Shown: positions 1-8,985, counted from the stretch's first letter. The stretch is 64,000 nt of DNA from Achromobacter pulmonis (GCF_902859765.1 NZ_CADIJV010000001.1:307891-371890); one strand, 5' to 3'. A program made the numbers and translations. Notes: a model not told the origin generated them from the letters alone.

Positions 1-266
1 CCGGCCGCCAAGGTGAGCGCCTGGGGGCAAGGCTGGTCCAGCAATGCCTGGTAGCCGAGGGGCGTAGCCCAGGAGAAGGCGAACATGGCCGCGATCATGG
101 CGGCCGCATCGACCCCGCTCGCCGCCAGCCGCGACCAGATGCCGGGGATCGCGGCCACGTTGGCGTGCGGCGCGCGCGGGGCCGCTGGCGCGGGCAAGGG
201 CGCGTGGCAGCTGAAGCATTGGGTATGAGAGGCCGGATTCTGCCAATTGCACTGGGGGCACTGCAT
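1..266 (-). CDS. Zinc-ribbon membrane protein, RDD-like (partial)
   Basis: This reading frame starts with ATG at 266 on the minus strand and runs off the left edge, so only about 88 residues are visible. The N-terminus has two CxxC pairs (CPQC and CFSC, residues 3-6 and 17-20), a short zinc-ribbon. A Pro/Ala linker follows, then a segment resembling the start of an RDD domain (RLAASGVDAAAMIAA) that leads into a hydrophobic helix. Zinc-ribbon plus RDD membrane proteins are common in proteobacteria and their role is mostly unknown. The gene is divergent from the LysR gene at 426, with about 160 bp between them. The RDD assignment is a tentative reading of a partial sequence. Confidence 0.6.
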   Translation of the reverse strand, partial: MQCPQCNWQNPASHTQCFSCHAPLPAPAAPRAPHANVAAIPGIWSRLAASGVDAAAMIAAMFAFSWATPLGYQALLDQPCPQALTLAA

Positions 267-425
267 GATGCGCGTCTTATTCTGTGGTTGCCGTTCAAAC
301 GGAGGGCGTTCTGCGGCGCGCGGGCCGCCGCGCGATGGCCAGGCGCAGTGTATCGGACCCGTGACGGTCTTGCTGGGGAAAACCCCGATCCCTGCCGCGC
401 CGCGCAACGCGGGACACTTGCCGCC

Positions 426-1346
426 ATGAAGCGTCCGTTGCCCGCCCCGTCCCATTCGCGCGATATCGATCCGGTTTCCCTGCGCCTGTTCCTGGCGGCG
501 CTTGAAGAAGGCAGCCTGGCGCGCGCCGCGGCGCGCGAGAACATCGTGCCCTCGGCGGTCAGCAAGCGCATGATCGAACTGGAGGAAATGCTTGGCGTGC
601 CGCTGCTGGCGCGCGACGTCAAGGGCGTGCGGGCCACGTCGGCGGGCCAGGCGCTGGCTGATCACGCCCGGCGGGTGCTGCAGCAGATGGAACGCATGCG
701 ACGCGAGATGGCGGGTTTCGCCACCGGGGTGCGCGGTCGCATCCGGCTGGCCGTCAGCGTGGCGGCGCTGTCAGGCGACCTGCCGGCGCAGATCCAGTCG
801 TTTCGCAGCGCCCATCCGCAGATCGAGATCGCGCTGGAGGAGAGCACCACGCAGCAGGTCTTCCAGGAAGTGTTGCAGGGCCGCGCCGATGTGGCCGTGG
901 GCTCCGACTTCGGCCACGATGGCCTGCAGGTGTTTCCTTGCGGCTATTGCGAATTGGCGGCGGTGGTGCCGGGGCAGCACCTGCTGGCCGACAGCGAGAT
1001 CCTGGACTATGCGCAGTTGCTGCCCTATGAGCAGATCGAGCTCAACCGCGACAACGGCATCAGCGCGGTGTTCGAGCAGGCGGCGCGCGAGGCCGGCGTG
1101 ACGCGCCGCATCAGCGCTCGTGTCAGCTCGCACGAGACCATCTGCAATCTGGTGGCGCGCGGCATGGGCGTGGCGGTGGTGCCCATGTATCTGCAGCCGC
1201 GCCACGCCAGCCAGGATATCCGCTTCATCGCCCTGTCCGGGCCCTGGGCGGGCACGCCGTTGTGCATCGCGGTACGCGAACTGGACGCGCTGCCACCCGC
1301 CGCGCGCGTCCTGTTGGCGCACCTGGGCGCGGCGCCGTGGCCCTAG
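426..1346 (+). CDS. LysR-family transcriptional regulator
   Basis: A 306-residue regulator starting at MKRPLPAPSH. The frame is open further upstream, but homology to the family begins just after this ATG. Residues about 15-75 form the winged HTH (DPVSLRLFLAALEEGSLARAA, then VPSAVSKRMIELEEMLGVPL). The remainder is the two-lobed periplasmic-binding-like effector domain, with the usual C-terminal GMGVAVVPMYL stretch. It acts in the cytoplasm as a DNA-binding sensor of a small ligand, probably an organic acid. It lies about 160 bp upstream of, and is co-oriented with, the CaiB-Bug-lyase genes, which are the likely targets; the divergent partial gene at 1-266 is an alternative target. The ligand cannot be read from the sequence. 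Confidence 0.9.
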   Translation: MKRPLPAPSHSRDIDPVSLRLFLAALEEGSLARAAARENIVPSAVSKRMIELEEMLGVPLLARDVKGVRATSAGQALADHARRVLQQMERMRREMAGFATGVRGRIRLAVSVAALSGDLPAQIQSFRSAHPQIEIALEESTTQQVFQEVLQGRADVAVGSDFGHDGLQVFPCGYCELAAVVPGQHLLADSEILDYAQLLPYEQIELNRDNGISAVFEQAAREAGVTRRISARVSSHETICNLVARGMGVAVVPMYLQPRHASQDIRFIALSGPWAGTPLCIAVRELDALPPAARVLLAHLGAAPWP

Positions 1347-1502
1347 CCCCGCATTCCTAGGGCTAACCCGGACGTTCCGAAACGAGAATGCCCCGGTGCT
1401 GAAAGAGCGCTTTTCCCGCGACGCCGCGTCCGCGATGATGGCTGCGTGCCGCTCGGGCCACTGGCGCCCGGGCCTTCGATCCACGACGCAGGCCAGAGGA
1501 AA

Positions 1503-2732
1503 ATGTCGATGACCGCAGCACCGGCTTCCCCCTTCATGAACCACGACGAATTGCCCTTGCGCGGCATCAAGGTGCTGGAGCTGTCCCATATGATCATGGG
1601 GCCGGCCGCCGGCCTGGCGCTGGCCGACCTGGGCGCCGAGGTGATCAAGCTGGAGCCGATCGACGGCGACCGCACGCGCCGCCTGAAGGGTTCGGGCAGC
1701 GGCTACTTTCCCGTCTTCAACCGCAACAAGCAGAGCCTGTCGATCGACCTGAAATCGGCCGAGGGACAGGCGCTGGCGCGGCAACTGGCGCTGCAGGCCG
1801 ACATGGTGGTCGAGAATTTCCGCGACGGCGGCCTGGCGCAGTACGGGCTGGACTACGCCTCGTTGTCGGCCGAGAACCCGCGGCTGATCTACGTGTCGCT
1901 CAAGGGCTTCCTGTCGGGCCCCTACAAGCACCGCACCGCGCTGGATGAAGTGGTGCAGATGATGGGTGGACTGGCTTACATCAACGGCGGCGCCGATACG
2001 CCGCAGCGGGTGGCGGCGTCGGTCAATGACATCCTGGGCGGCACCTTCGGCGTGGTGGGCGCGCTGGCCGCGCTGCATGACCGCCACGTCACCGGGCGCG
2101 GCCGCCATGTGCGCTCGGGCCTGTTCGAGAACAACCTGCTGCTGGTGGCGCAGTTCATCGCGCAGTACCAATTGACCGGGGCCGCGCCCAAACCCTTCGG
2201 CGCCGAGCGCAAGCCGCCCTGGGGCGTGTACGACGTGTTCGAGACCGCCGACGGACGGGTGTTCGTGGCGGTGGTGGGCGATGCCCAGTGGCGCAATTTC
2301 GCGCAGAGATTCCTGCCGCCCGAATGGGCCGCCGATCCGCGCCTGGCCACCGCCGTGGACCGCGAGGCGGCGCGTTCCTGGCTGGTGCCGGGCGTGGGCG
2401 CGATCCTCAAGACCTGGAAGACCGACGAATTGTGCGCGGCGCTGGAGGCCGCCAACCTGTCGTACGGGCCGATCCGCCAGCCGCACGACCTGCTGCACGA
2501 CGAGCACCTGAACGCCGGCGGCGCGCTGCTGGCCACCGCGCTGCCAGATGGCGGCGCGATCGCGGCGGCGGCGTTGCCGATCGAGTTCGATGGCCTGAAG
2601 GCCGGCAAGCGCTTCGATCCGCCGGCCCAGGGCCGCGATACCGAAGCCATCCTGCGGGGGCTGGGGCTGGATGCCGAGCGCATCAAGGCCTTGCGCGCCG
2701 CGGGCGTGGTGCATTGCGAGGAAAAAGCATGA
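1503..2732 (+). CDS. CaiB/BaiF family CoA-transferase (class III)
   Basis: A 409-residue class III CoA-transferase. The N-terminus GIKVLELSHMIMGPAAGLAL, followed by LGAEVIKLE, is the family signature. The conserved aspartate region lies near ALDEVVQMMGG (about residue 150), where the catalytic Asp (LDEVVQ) forms the acyl-CoA intermediate. The chosen ATG follows an AGAGGA ribosome site; an earlier in-frame start at 1446 lacks one. These enzymes move CoA from a donor such as succinyl-CoA to an organic acid. It is the first gene of a co-directional set with a Bug receptor (73 bp later) and an HMG-CoA-lyase-family gene, suggesting it activates the acid that the lyase then cleaves. The substrate is not determined. 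Confidence 0.92.
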   Translation: MSMTAAPASPFMNHDELPLRGIKVLELSHMIMGPAAGLALADLGAEVIKLEPIDGDRTRRLKGSGSGYFPVFNRNKQSLSIDLKSAEGQALARQLALQADMVVENFRDGGLAQYGLDYASLSAENPRLIYVSLKGFLSGPYKHRTALDEVVQMMGGLAYINGGADTPQRVAASVNDILGGTFGVVGALAALHDRHVTGRGRHVRSGLFENNLLLVAQFIAQYQLTGAAPKPFGAERKPPWGVYDVFETADGRVFVAVVGDAQWRNFAQRFLPPEWAADPRLATAVDREAARSWLVPGVGAILKTWKTDELCAALEAANLSYGPIRQPHDLLHDEHLNAGGALLATALPDGGAIAAAALPIEFDGLKAGKRFDPPAQGRDTEAILRGLGLDAERIKALRAAGVVHCEEKA

Positions 2733-2805
2733 GCCGGCCGTAGAGCCGGTCCCCGTCGAGGCGGCGCCAGACCGCCAAGACATTCACCAAAGAGGAGACT
2801 TTCCG

Positions 2806-3765
2806 ATGATCCGCAGACTCTTGGCGGTGGCCGCGATGGCCGTCGCCTGCGCGGCGCACGCGCAGGACTATCCCAGCAAGCCCATCCGCATCATCATCCC
2901 GTCCACGCCGGGCGGCGGCACCGACTACATCGGGCGCCTGATGGGCAACAAGCTGCATGAACTGAATGGCTGGTCCGTGGTGCCCGAGAACAAGCCGGGC
3001 GCCGGCACGGCGCTGGGACTGGCCGAGGCCGCGCGCGCGCCGGCGCAGGGCTATGACCTGGTGATCGGGCAGTCCGACAACGTCACGTTGATTCCGCTGT
3101 TGATGAAGGTGGCTTACGATCCGGTCAAGGATCTGGTGCCGGTGGCGCTGGTGGCCACCACGCCGATGGTGCTGCTGGTGTCCGACAGCTCGCCGTACAA
3201 GACCCTGCCGGAAGTGATCGAGGCCGCGCGCAAGGCGCCCAACACGCTGTCGTACGGCACCTCGGGCACCGGCGGCGGCGTGCACATCGCCATGGAAATG
3301 CTGCAGCACGAGGCCGGCTTCAAGATGCAGCACGTGCCGTACAAGGGCTCGGCGCCGGCGCTGGCCGACCTGATGGGCGGGCACCTGCAGTTCGCCGGCT
3401 CGTCGATCTCGTCGGCGGCCTCGTTGATCAAGGCGGGCAAGGTGCGCGCGCTGGCGGTGACGTCGCCCAAGCGCAATCCCGCGCTGCCCGACGTGCCGAC
3501 CGTGGCCGAGCTCGGCTACAAGGATTTCAGCGTGGTGACCTACTACGGCGTGCTGGCGCCGGCCAAGACGCCGGCCGCCGTGGTGGCGCGCCTGAATGCC
3601 GATTTCAACAAGCTGCTGGCGCGCCCGGATGTGCGCGATGCGCTCGCTGCGCAGGGGCTGGAGGCCGACCCGGTGTCGTCGGAGCAGTTCGCCGCGCTGA
3701 TCCGCTCGGACATCGGCAAGGCGCGCCAGACCATCGCCACCGCGGGCATCGTGGTGCAGCAATAG
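2806..3765 (+). CDS. Bug-family periplasmic solute-binding protein
   Basis: A 319-residue tripartite tricarboxylate transporter receptor (Bug/TctC family). It has a Sec signal peptide ending AHAQ (about residue 21) and the diagnostic mature start DYPSKPIRIIIPSTPGGGTD. VVPENKPGAG and the ISSAASLIKAGKVRALAVTS stretch follow, all typical Bug motifs. The start has an AAAGAGGAG ribosome site. Bug proteins bind carboxylates or other small acids in the periplasm. No TctA/TctB membrane genes are nearby, the usual orphan arrangement in Bordetella/Achromobacter. Its place between a CoA-transferase and an acyl-CoA lyase suggests that it captures the acid which these enzymes degrade. Confidence 0.93.
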   Translation: MIRRLLAVAAMAVACAAHAQDYPSKPIRIIIPSTPGGGTDYIGRLMGNKLHELNGWSVVPENKPGAGTALGLAEAARAPAQGYDLVIGQSDNVTLIPLLMKVAYDPVKDLVPVALVATTPMVLLVSDSSPYKTLPEVIEAARKAPNTLSYGTSGTGGGVHIAMEMLQHEAGFKMQHVPYKGSAPALADLMGGHLQFAGSSISSAASLIKAGKVRALAVTSPKRNPALPDVPTVAELGYKDFSVVTYYGVLAPAKTPAAVVARLNADFNKLLARPDVRDALAAQGLEADPVSSEQFAALIRSDIGKARQTIATAGIVVQQ

Positions 3766-3794
3766 CGGCCGGCGCATTCGACCAGGAAGACGAC

Positions 3795-4721
3795 ATGGAC
3801 CAGGCAGTGAGATTGTGCGAAGTCGGCCCGCGTGACGGCCTGCAGATGGCGCGTGGCATGATGGCCGCCGCCGACAAGCTGCGCTGGATACGGCAGCTGG
3901 CGGCGGCGGGGCTGCGCGAGATCGAGGTGGGCAGCTTCGTGTCGCCCCGGCTGGTGCCGCAGATGGCCGACACGGCGCAGGTGCTGCCCGAGGCATTGGG
4001 CATCGACGGCCTGACCGTGTGTGCGCTGGCCTGCAACCTGAAGGGCGCCATCGCGGCGTATGAGGCGGGCGCGCACGTGGTCGCGATTCCCGTTTCGGTC
4101 AGCGACACGCATAGCCACGCCAACGTCGGCAAGGGCACGGACGCGCAGGTCGAGACCGTGGCCGCCATCGCCAACTGGCTGCGGGCGCAGGCGCGGCCGG
4201 TGCGGCTGGATGTGGCGGTGGCCACGGCCTTCGGCTGCTCGATGGAAGGGGCGGTGCCGGTGCGCCGCGTGGCCCAGGTGGCCGCGGCGGTGGTGCGCGC
4301 CGGTGCCGACGAGATCGCGCTGGCCGATACTGTCGGCTACGCCCATCCGGCAGCCGTGCGCGAGGCTGTGCGCGCCGTCCAGGATGCCATCGGCGCGCGG
4401 CTGGTGAAGCTGCACCTGCACGACACCATGGGGCTGGGGCTGGCCAACGCGCTGGCCGGCCTGGACGAAGGCATCCGCGCCTTCGACGCCTGCCTCGGCG
4501 GACTGGGCGGTTGCCCGTTCGCGCCGGGGGCGTCGGGCAACATCGTCACCGAAGACCTGGTGTTCATGCTGGAAAGCATGGGCTACCGCACCGGCGTGGA
4601 CCTGCCGCGGTTGCTGGCCGCGCGCGCCCTGCTGGCGGCGTCGCTGCCGCAGGAGACCCTGCGCAGCGGCGTGGCCGCGGCCGGCATTCCCAAGACCTAC
4701 GTCGCTCCCCTGGCCGCCTGA
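3795..4721 (+). CDS. Hydroxymethylglutaryl-CoA lyase family protein
   Basis: A 308-residue DRE-TIM metallolyase of the HMG-CoA lyase family. It begins VRLCEVGPRDGLQ, where Arg and Asp shape the active site and metal site. The metal-binding HLHDTMG lies near residue 212, and the glycine-rich GGLGGCPFAPGASGN loop with its active-site cysteine lies near residue 235. These enzymes cleave 3-hydroxy-3-methylglutaryl-CoA, or related 3-hydroxyacyl-CoA compounds such as citramalyl-CoA, in a retro-aldol step. It begins 29 bp after the Bug gene and is probably in the same transcript as the CoA-transferase. Exact substrate (HMG-CoA or another branched hydroxy-dicarboxylyl-CoA) is uncertain. Confidence 0.92.
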   Translation: MDQAVRLCEVGPRDGLQMARGMMAAADKLRWIRQLAAAGLREIEVGSFVSPRLVPQMADTAQVLPEALGIDGLTVCALACNLKGAIAAYEAGAHVVAIPVSVSDTHSHANVGKGTDAQVETVAAIANWLRAQARPVRLDVAVATAFGCSMEGAVPVRRVAQVAAAVVRAGADEIALADTVGYAHPAAVREAVRAVQDAIGARLVKLHLHDTMGLGLANALAGLDEGIRAFDACLGGLGGCPFAPGASGNIVTEDLVFMLESMGYRTGVDLPRLLAARALLAASLPQETLRSGVAAAGIPKTYVAPLAA

Positions 4722-4804
4722 GGCGAGGCTGGCGCGGGCCGGCCTGGACCGCGTCGGCAGTATCATGTGCCGTCCCCGTTCTGGCGGCCGGCCGCCGCGC
4801 GCCC

Positions 4805-5974
4805 ATGGCTCTCGCTTCCACTCCGCTTCTCGACCACCTGCTTGCCGACGGCGTCATCCGCCCGGATCATCACGAGGCCGCGCGCCGGCGGCTGGGCGAC
4901 GCTACCGTGGAACCCTGGACCACGCTGGGCGAGGCGCTGTTCTGGCTGGTGGATGAGGGCATCGTGTCCGACGCGGAGCTCGGGGCCATCGGCGAACTGT
5001 CGCTGACCGAGGGCGCCTTTGCCGGCAATGCCACGCGCCGCCAGGCGCTGGCCGAGATGGATGCGCTGATGCAGCGCAAACTCGAGGAATACGAACGGCA
5101 GATCCGGCAGGTCGCGCTCAAGAGCGCCTTTCCCGGCCCGCGCTGGGCCTGGCTGGGTGGCGGCGTGATCGCCGTGGCCGTGGCGGGCTGGTATCTGTTC
5201 ACGCCGGCCACGCCGCCGCAATGCGATGACGCCGGCGTGCAGAAAACGCTGCGCGCCAGCCTGTTCACCACGCGCATCCAACAGATGTCCCGCAATCCGC
5301 TGGCCGGGGGCGCGGCACCCGCCGATCTGTACCTGGCGACGTTTTCGGATGTGAAGGAAGTCGGCTACATCAAGCCGGAGCGGTCGCGCGGCTGCATTGC
5401 CACGCTCAAGGCCGGCGAGGCCGGCTCCGTCCTGGCCTATACCATCGGTCCGAACGACAAGGGCGAGATGATGATCGCCGGCGCGGATCCGCGCGTGGTG
5501 CGGGCCCGTTACGGCCAGCTCGATGCCGATGGCAAGCCGCGCGCCGTCGGCCAGCCGGCGGGCGCGGCGCGACTGGCCGCCGCCTTCGAGCAGGGCGCGG
5601 CGGTTTTCGACGAGCTGACCCGGGGCGCGGCGCGCAAGGCCGCGTACGACCGGCAGCGCGAGCGCATGGGCCTGCCGCCGGAAACCGATACGTGCACCGT
5701 GCGCAATGTGCAGCCGCTGGGCGACTGCAAGGACCTTGGCGGCGGCCGGTGGTCGTGCCGCCTGCAGGCCGAGTATCGCGATCGGCTGATGTCGGCCATC
5801 GGCCGCGCCGACTGGAAGGTATTCGAAGGTGATTTCGAGTTCTTGCAGGAGGGCGACGCTTGGCGCGTTGGCGAACCTTTCACGCGCCAATACATGGATG
5901 CGGTCGTGCGCGGCCGGGTGGCGGAGATGAAGGGCGACGAGGCGGCGCAGCGGCTGGAGCAGATCCAGCGATAG
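4805..5974 (+). CDS. Single-pass membrane protein of unknown function
   Basis: A 389-residue protein that I do not recognise. The first 110 residues are soluble and helical (MALASTPLLDHLLADGVIRP onward). One transmembrane helix follows at about residues 115-134 (WLGGGVIAVAVAGWYLF), then about 250 residues that are probably periplasmic. The periplasmic part has four or more cysteines (QCDDAG, RGCIAT, TCTVRN, GDCKDL) that could form disulfides. The frame is open upstream to 4511, but that extension overlaps the lyase gene, so the ATG at 4805 is chosen; no strong ribosome site is visible. It is co-directional with the lyase gene, 83 bp downstream, and immediately precedes the AT-rich insertion. 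Function unknown. Confidence 0.7.
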   Translation: MALASTPLLDHLLADGVIRPDHHEAARRRLGDATVEPWTTLGEALFWLVDEGIVSDAELGAIGELSLTEGAFAGNATRRQALAEMDALMQRKLEEYERQIRQVALKSAFPGPRWAWLGGGVIAVAVAGWYLFTPATPPQCDDAGVQKTLRASLFTTRIQQMSRNPLAGGAAPADLYLATFSDVKEVGYIKPERSRGCIATLKAGEAGSVLAYTIGPNDKGEMMIAGADPRVVRARYGQLDADGKPRAVGQPAGAARLAAAFEQGAAVFDELTRGAARKAAYDRQRERMGLPPETDTCTVRNVQPLGDCKDLGGGRWSCRLQAEYRDRLMSAIGRADWKVFEGDFEFLQEGDAWRVGEPFTRQYMDAVVRGRVAEMKGDEAAQRLEQIQR

Positions 5975-6053
5975 TAGTCATATATCGGGCTTTCGTGGAT
6001 TCGACAGGCCGCATATATGGCTTTGACAACCCGGGCAATTCAATCCAAGTTTC

Positions 6054-6085
6054 TTGACGTATCGAATGACTCACATTGCTATAAG
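6054..6085 (+). promoter_or_regulatory. Possible promoter for OLD-family gene
   Basis: TTGACG at 6054-6059 and an extended -10 element, TGC followed by TATAAG at 6080-6085. The 20-bp spacing is longer than ideal. The site lies 73 bp before the ATG at 6159, inside the AT-rich segment. Confidence 0.3.
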
Positions 6086-6158
6086 TGAATTGCAAATGTA
6101 TCCATAAGAGTTATGATGTTTTTATTTGTCACTAAACTATCACGCAATAGGAGTGGGC

Positions 6159-7966
6159 ATGAGTGTTACGATTCGTCAGATTCACATTGAAAATTTCCGC
6201 TCTATTCAACGGTTAACTATACCGACAGACAGATTGTCAATATTCGTTGGAAAAAATGACAGCGGAAAATCCAATATTCTTCGGGCGCTCAATCTTTTTT
6301 TCAATGGAATAACTAATCCCGGAAGGCAGTTCAACTTCGATGAGGATTACAATTTATTCGTCCCCGAACGTGCGAAAACGGCAAAAGAAGTAGTTGTTCG
6401 CGTAGATCTTGGGATACCCTCCTCTTATCATGAAACGAATGGAGAGCTAATTACCTGGGAAAAGCGATGGCGTGCTGGAGGTCTTCATTCCGAGACGTAT
6501 TGGGGAAATCGGATTTCCTTTAATCGCCGTCGGCGTGAAGTTAGAACCGCTCTTGATATACCTGAACGTTCGAATGCTCGCGCTTTGCTGCGACAAATTG
6601 AATTTGAGTATGTTCCCGCAATCAAAGATGCTCGATATTTTGATGATTTGCGAGGACGTATTTACAGCACGATAGCTGAGGTGGCAACTCGCACATTTCG
6701 CACGTCTAGCACAGCTTTTGAGGAGTCGATTGGCGAACATCTTAGAGATCTGACGGAGGGCATTGGGAGTTCGCTTGGCTTTGAGACGCGCTTAGCACTT
6801 CCGCGAGACTTAAGTCACATTTTCCAGCGGCTGGATTTTTTAAGTGGAACAAAAAATATCTCGCTTGAAAGCCGTGGCGATGGAATTAAGACTCGGCACA
6901 TTCCCCTTATCTTGAAGTTCATGGCGGACAAGAAGCGATCGCTTCAAGGGAGGGGGGGGCGGCTCCTTATAGCTTCATCTGGGCGTATGAGGAACCGGAA
7001 AATAATCTTGAGTTCGCGAGCGCAGTTGAGCTAGGAGTTGAGCTTTCCAAGTTTTCCCAGGATCGGGTTGCGCAGATTCTTCTGACGACTCATTCACCCG
7101 TGTTTTACGATCTTAGTGAGAGTAGTGGTACTGCGGTGGTATGTGCTCATGTTTATCGTGATACTGATGAACGGGGCACTGAATTCAGTCCGTCGGGATG
7201 TGAAGTAGACGAAAAAATGGGGACCATGGCTTTACTTGCTCCTCGTGTGAAACAGCTCGTTCAGGATGTACGTGAACAAGTGCAGGCAAGACATGAGGCT
7301 GAGCTACTTGCTAAACAGCAACGGCCAAAAATTTTTGTCGAGGGGGAAAGCGATCGAATCGTGCTCCAGCGTTGTGCAAGCGTATTTCATCCTCAGAGGG
7401 CTGCGAGAGTCGATTTCGAGACAAAAAGAGATGGTGCCGGCCATAGCTATGTCATCGATATGTTAAACGCTTGGCGATGTCAGCATAAACATAACCCAAA
7501 TGGTCCTCGAGCAGTGGGTATTCTTGATGGGGACGCCGGTGCGGCGAAGCGCGAATGGAATGAGATCGACGGAAATACAAATTCGGCTAAAGCTTTTTGC
7601 TATCCTAAGCCGGCGCATGCTGTTGCTGCTTTACAAGCGCACTTCCGGCTGGCTGTCACTCTGGAGGTTTTGTACCCTATTGAAATATGGAATTGGGCAG
7701 AGAGGCTGCAAATGCTGGAAGATCGATCTCGCGCGGACACATATCCTCCTGATATGGTGGAGCAGATACTGAAAGGAGAACTCGAGAACTTCGTTATAGA
7801 TGAGGCGTATCGACCCTATGTCACTCGCCAGTTTTCTACGGGGACAAAAATCACTTGCGCCCAGCATGTCGCGCGCATGTCGGACGCGCACCTTCGTGCA
7901 CATTTTGATCGCCTGGGAGCGCTCATTGGTGATGCATTGGACTACCTTTTGCCGGCTGAAGCGTGA
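6159..7966 (+). pseudogene. OLD-family ATP-dependent nuclease, frameshifted at an 8-G tract
   Basis: Two reading frames make one composite protein of about 602 residues. The ATG at 6159 has an ATAGGAG ribosome site. Frame one holds the ABC/SMC-like ATPase start (IHIENFRSIQRLTI) and the Walker A motif GKNDSGKS at residues 31-38. It also holds a signature-like SRGDGIKTR near residue 240. The frame is lost at 6952-6959, a run of eight G. The next frame resumes at once with the Walker B WAYEEPENNLE and TTHSPVFYD, then the Toprim motifs FVEGESDRIV and GILDGDAGA. One more G (or two fewer) restores a single frame. OLD nucleases are DNA-cutting antiphage or stress proteins. No UvrD-like helicase lies beside it, so it is a stand-alone type, not Gabija. 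Without frameshifting or tract change the product stops at 7034. Confidence 0.85.
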
Positions 7967-7999
7967 ATCTACCTAGTCCTAGCATTGAGTGAAAAGGGC

Positions 8000-8027
8000 G
8001 CGCTCATTGATTATGTCAATCGAGCGC
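8000..8027. terminator. Hairpin after the OLD-family gene
   Basis: GCGCTC at 8000-8005 pairs with GAGCGC at 8022-8027, and TTGA at 8007-8010 pairs with TCAA at 8016-8019. It lies 33 bp after the stop codon. There is no T tract after the stem, so a terminator role is only possible. Confidence 0.3.
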
Positions 8028-8213
8028 AGTTCTCAGTATGCAGCCTAGGGAAACATCTGCCGGTTATTCTAACCTCGCGGCGAACTCATAGTCGCTATCG
8101 CCGGATATGCGTCGAGCGACATCGCCTAGCTGCTCTCCGATTCAATTACGCGCTGTTGTTCGGATATAGGAATTTAGAAGATTCACTCATTCCACGGGAT
8201 TGGCCAGTCGCCT

Positions 8214-8752
8214 CTAACTTTTTAAAGTCCAGAAGAGCTGGCCGAACGTGAGCGCGTGGTGGTACTTGTCGTGCATCGGAGGGCGCAGCTTTCCGATGCT
8301 GGCGAGCGCGTTGATGTGCGCGGGGGGAAAGGGCGCGCGTTCGGGGTGGGGCGTTGTAGCCATGAGTAAGCCGCCGGGCTTGGGCACGGCGTGGCCTTAC
8401 TCCAGGATGCGTTCGCAACCGACCTGTTCGTTTAGGCCGCTGGCTATCACCACGTCGAAATAGCCTAGCTCGTAGAGCGCCGCTCTCTCGGTGGCGCGGC
8501 CGGGCACGCGGTAGCGGGCCTGTTCCGGATCCATGTCGAGAGAATGGAACTCCGGCTTCCGCAGCTGCGGATAGTGCCAAGTGTATTCGCCCATGCCCAG
8601 GAGCAGGCAGCGCCCCGGTCCTTGCGGGGCCGTCCGCCTGGCGGTTGAGATAGTCGAAGATCTGCTGTTCCAAGACTGCCCGGTTCGGTGCCCGCAGCGG
8701 AAACTGCCGCCGCAGTGCGCGGCCAAGGCGTGCGACGTTGGTGTACCAAACG
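8214..8752 (-). pseudogene. Decayed SAM-dependent methyltransferase
   Basis: On the minus strand, methyltransferase-like sequence is spread over two frames with an internal stop. Near the tRNA side one frame reads NRAVLEQQIFDYLNRQADG. After a frame change near 8620 comes LLLGMGEYTWHYPQLRKPEF, then LDMDPEQARY (motif II-like) and YFDVVIASGLNEQVGCERIL. A TAA at 8397-8399 interrupts it, and the same frame continues with PKPGGLLMATTPHPERAPFP, ending at a TAG at 8214. The KPGGLLM and LDMD strings are typical of class I methyltransferases that often modify sugars or polar lipids. No start codon or ribosome site remains. The position directly 3' of tRNA-Ser suggests a remnant of an old island. The specific family is not identified. 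Confidence 0.65.
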
Positions 8753-8776
8753 GGATGGGCGCAGTGGGCGGTCTTC

Positions 8777-8864
8777 TGGCGGAAGCGGTGAGATTCGAAC
8801 TCACGAACGGTTGCCCGTTGCCGGTTTTCAAGACCGGTGCAATCGACCACTCTGCCACGCTTCC
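8777..8864 (-). tRNA. tRNA-Ser (anticodon UGA)
   Basis: An 88-nt tRNA on the minus strand. The acceptor arm GGAAGCG pairs with CGCTTCC, the discriminator is G, and the 3' CCA is encoded at 8777-8779. The anticodon loop CTTGAAA gives UGA. It has the long variable arm of class II tRNAs and a T arm with GTTCGAATC. The gene is downstream of nothing obvious and its 3' side faces the decayed methyltransferase. Confidence 0.97.
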
Positions 8865-8985
8865 TGGTCCCGCACTGTACTGCGGAGACGGCAATCCGGC
8901 CGCCAGGCAAACACTCTACCCGACGACAACGCGACTTGCCGTAAAGGGCGCAATAATAATCCATTTGCTGCGAAGGAGGCACGCG

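Larger units (their letters stand above)
5975..8213. other. AT-rich inserted segment
   Basis: From the base after the stop at 5974 to about 8213 the sequence is much richer in A/T than the flanks, and codon choice changes (many AAA, GAT, ATT, TTT third positions). The segment carries a single protein-coding unit, the OLD-family gene, and no integrase, transposase or clear terminal repeat that I can find. Its right edge meets a decayed methyltransferase gene and, about 560 bp further, tRNA-Ser. Horizontal acquisition is the natural reading. The mechanism is not visible. Confidence 0.75.

Noticed and set aside
771-2783. A 670-residue minus-strand frame across the LysR and CoA-transferase genes
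   Set aside because: Shadow frame of two well-supported genes; no motif and no ribosome site.
6159-7966. Gabija or similar two-gene system built on the OLD-type nuclease
   Set aside because: No UvrD-like helicase or other partner gene lies on either side within the AT-rich segment.
8581-8985. Upstream extension of the quinone oxidoreductase frame
   Set aside because: It reads through tRNA-Ser; the start at 8986 has a strong GAAGGAGG site and matches the family N-terminus.
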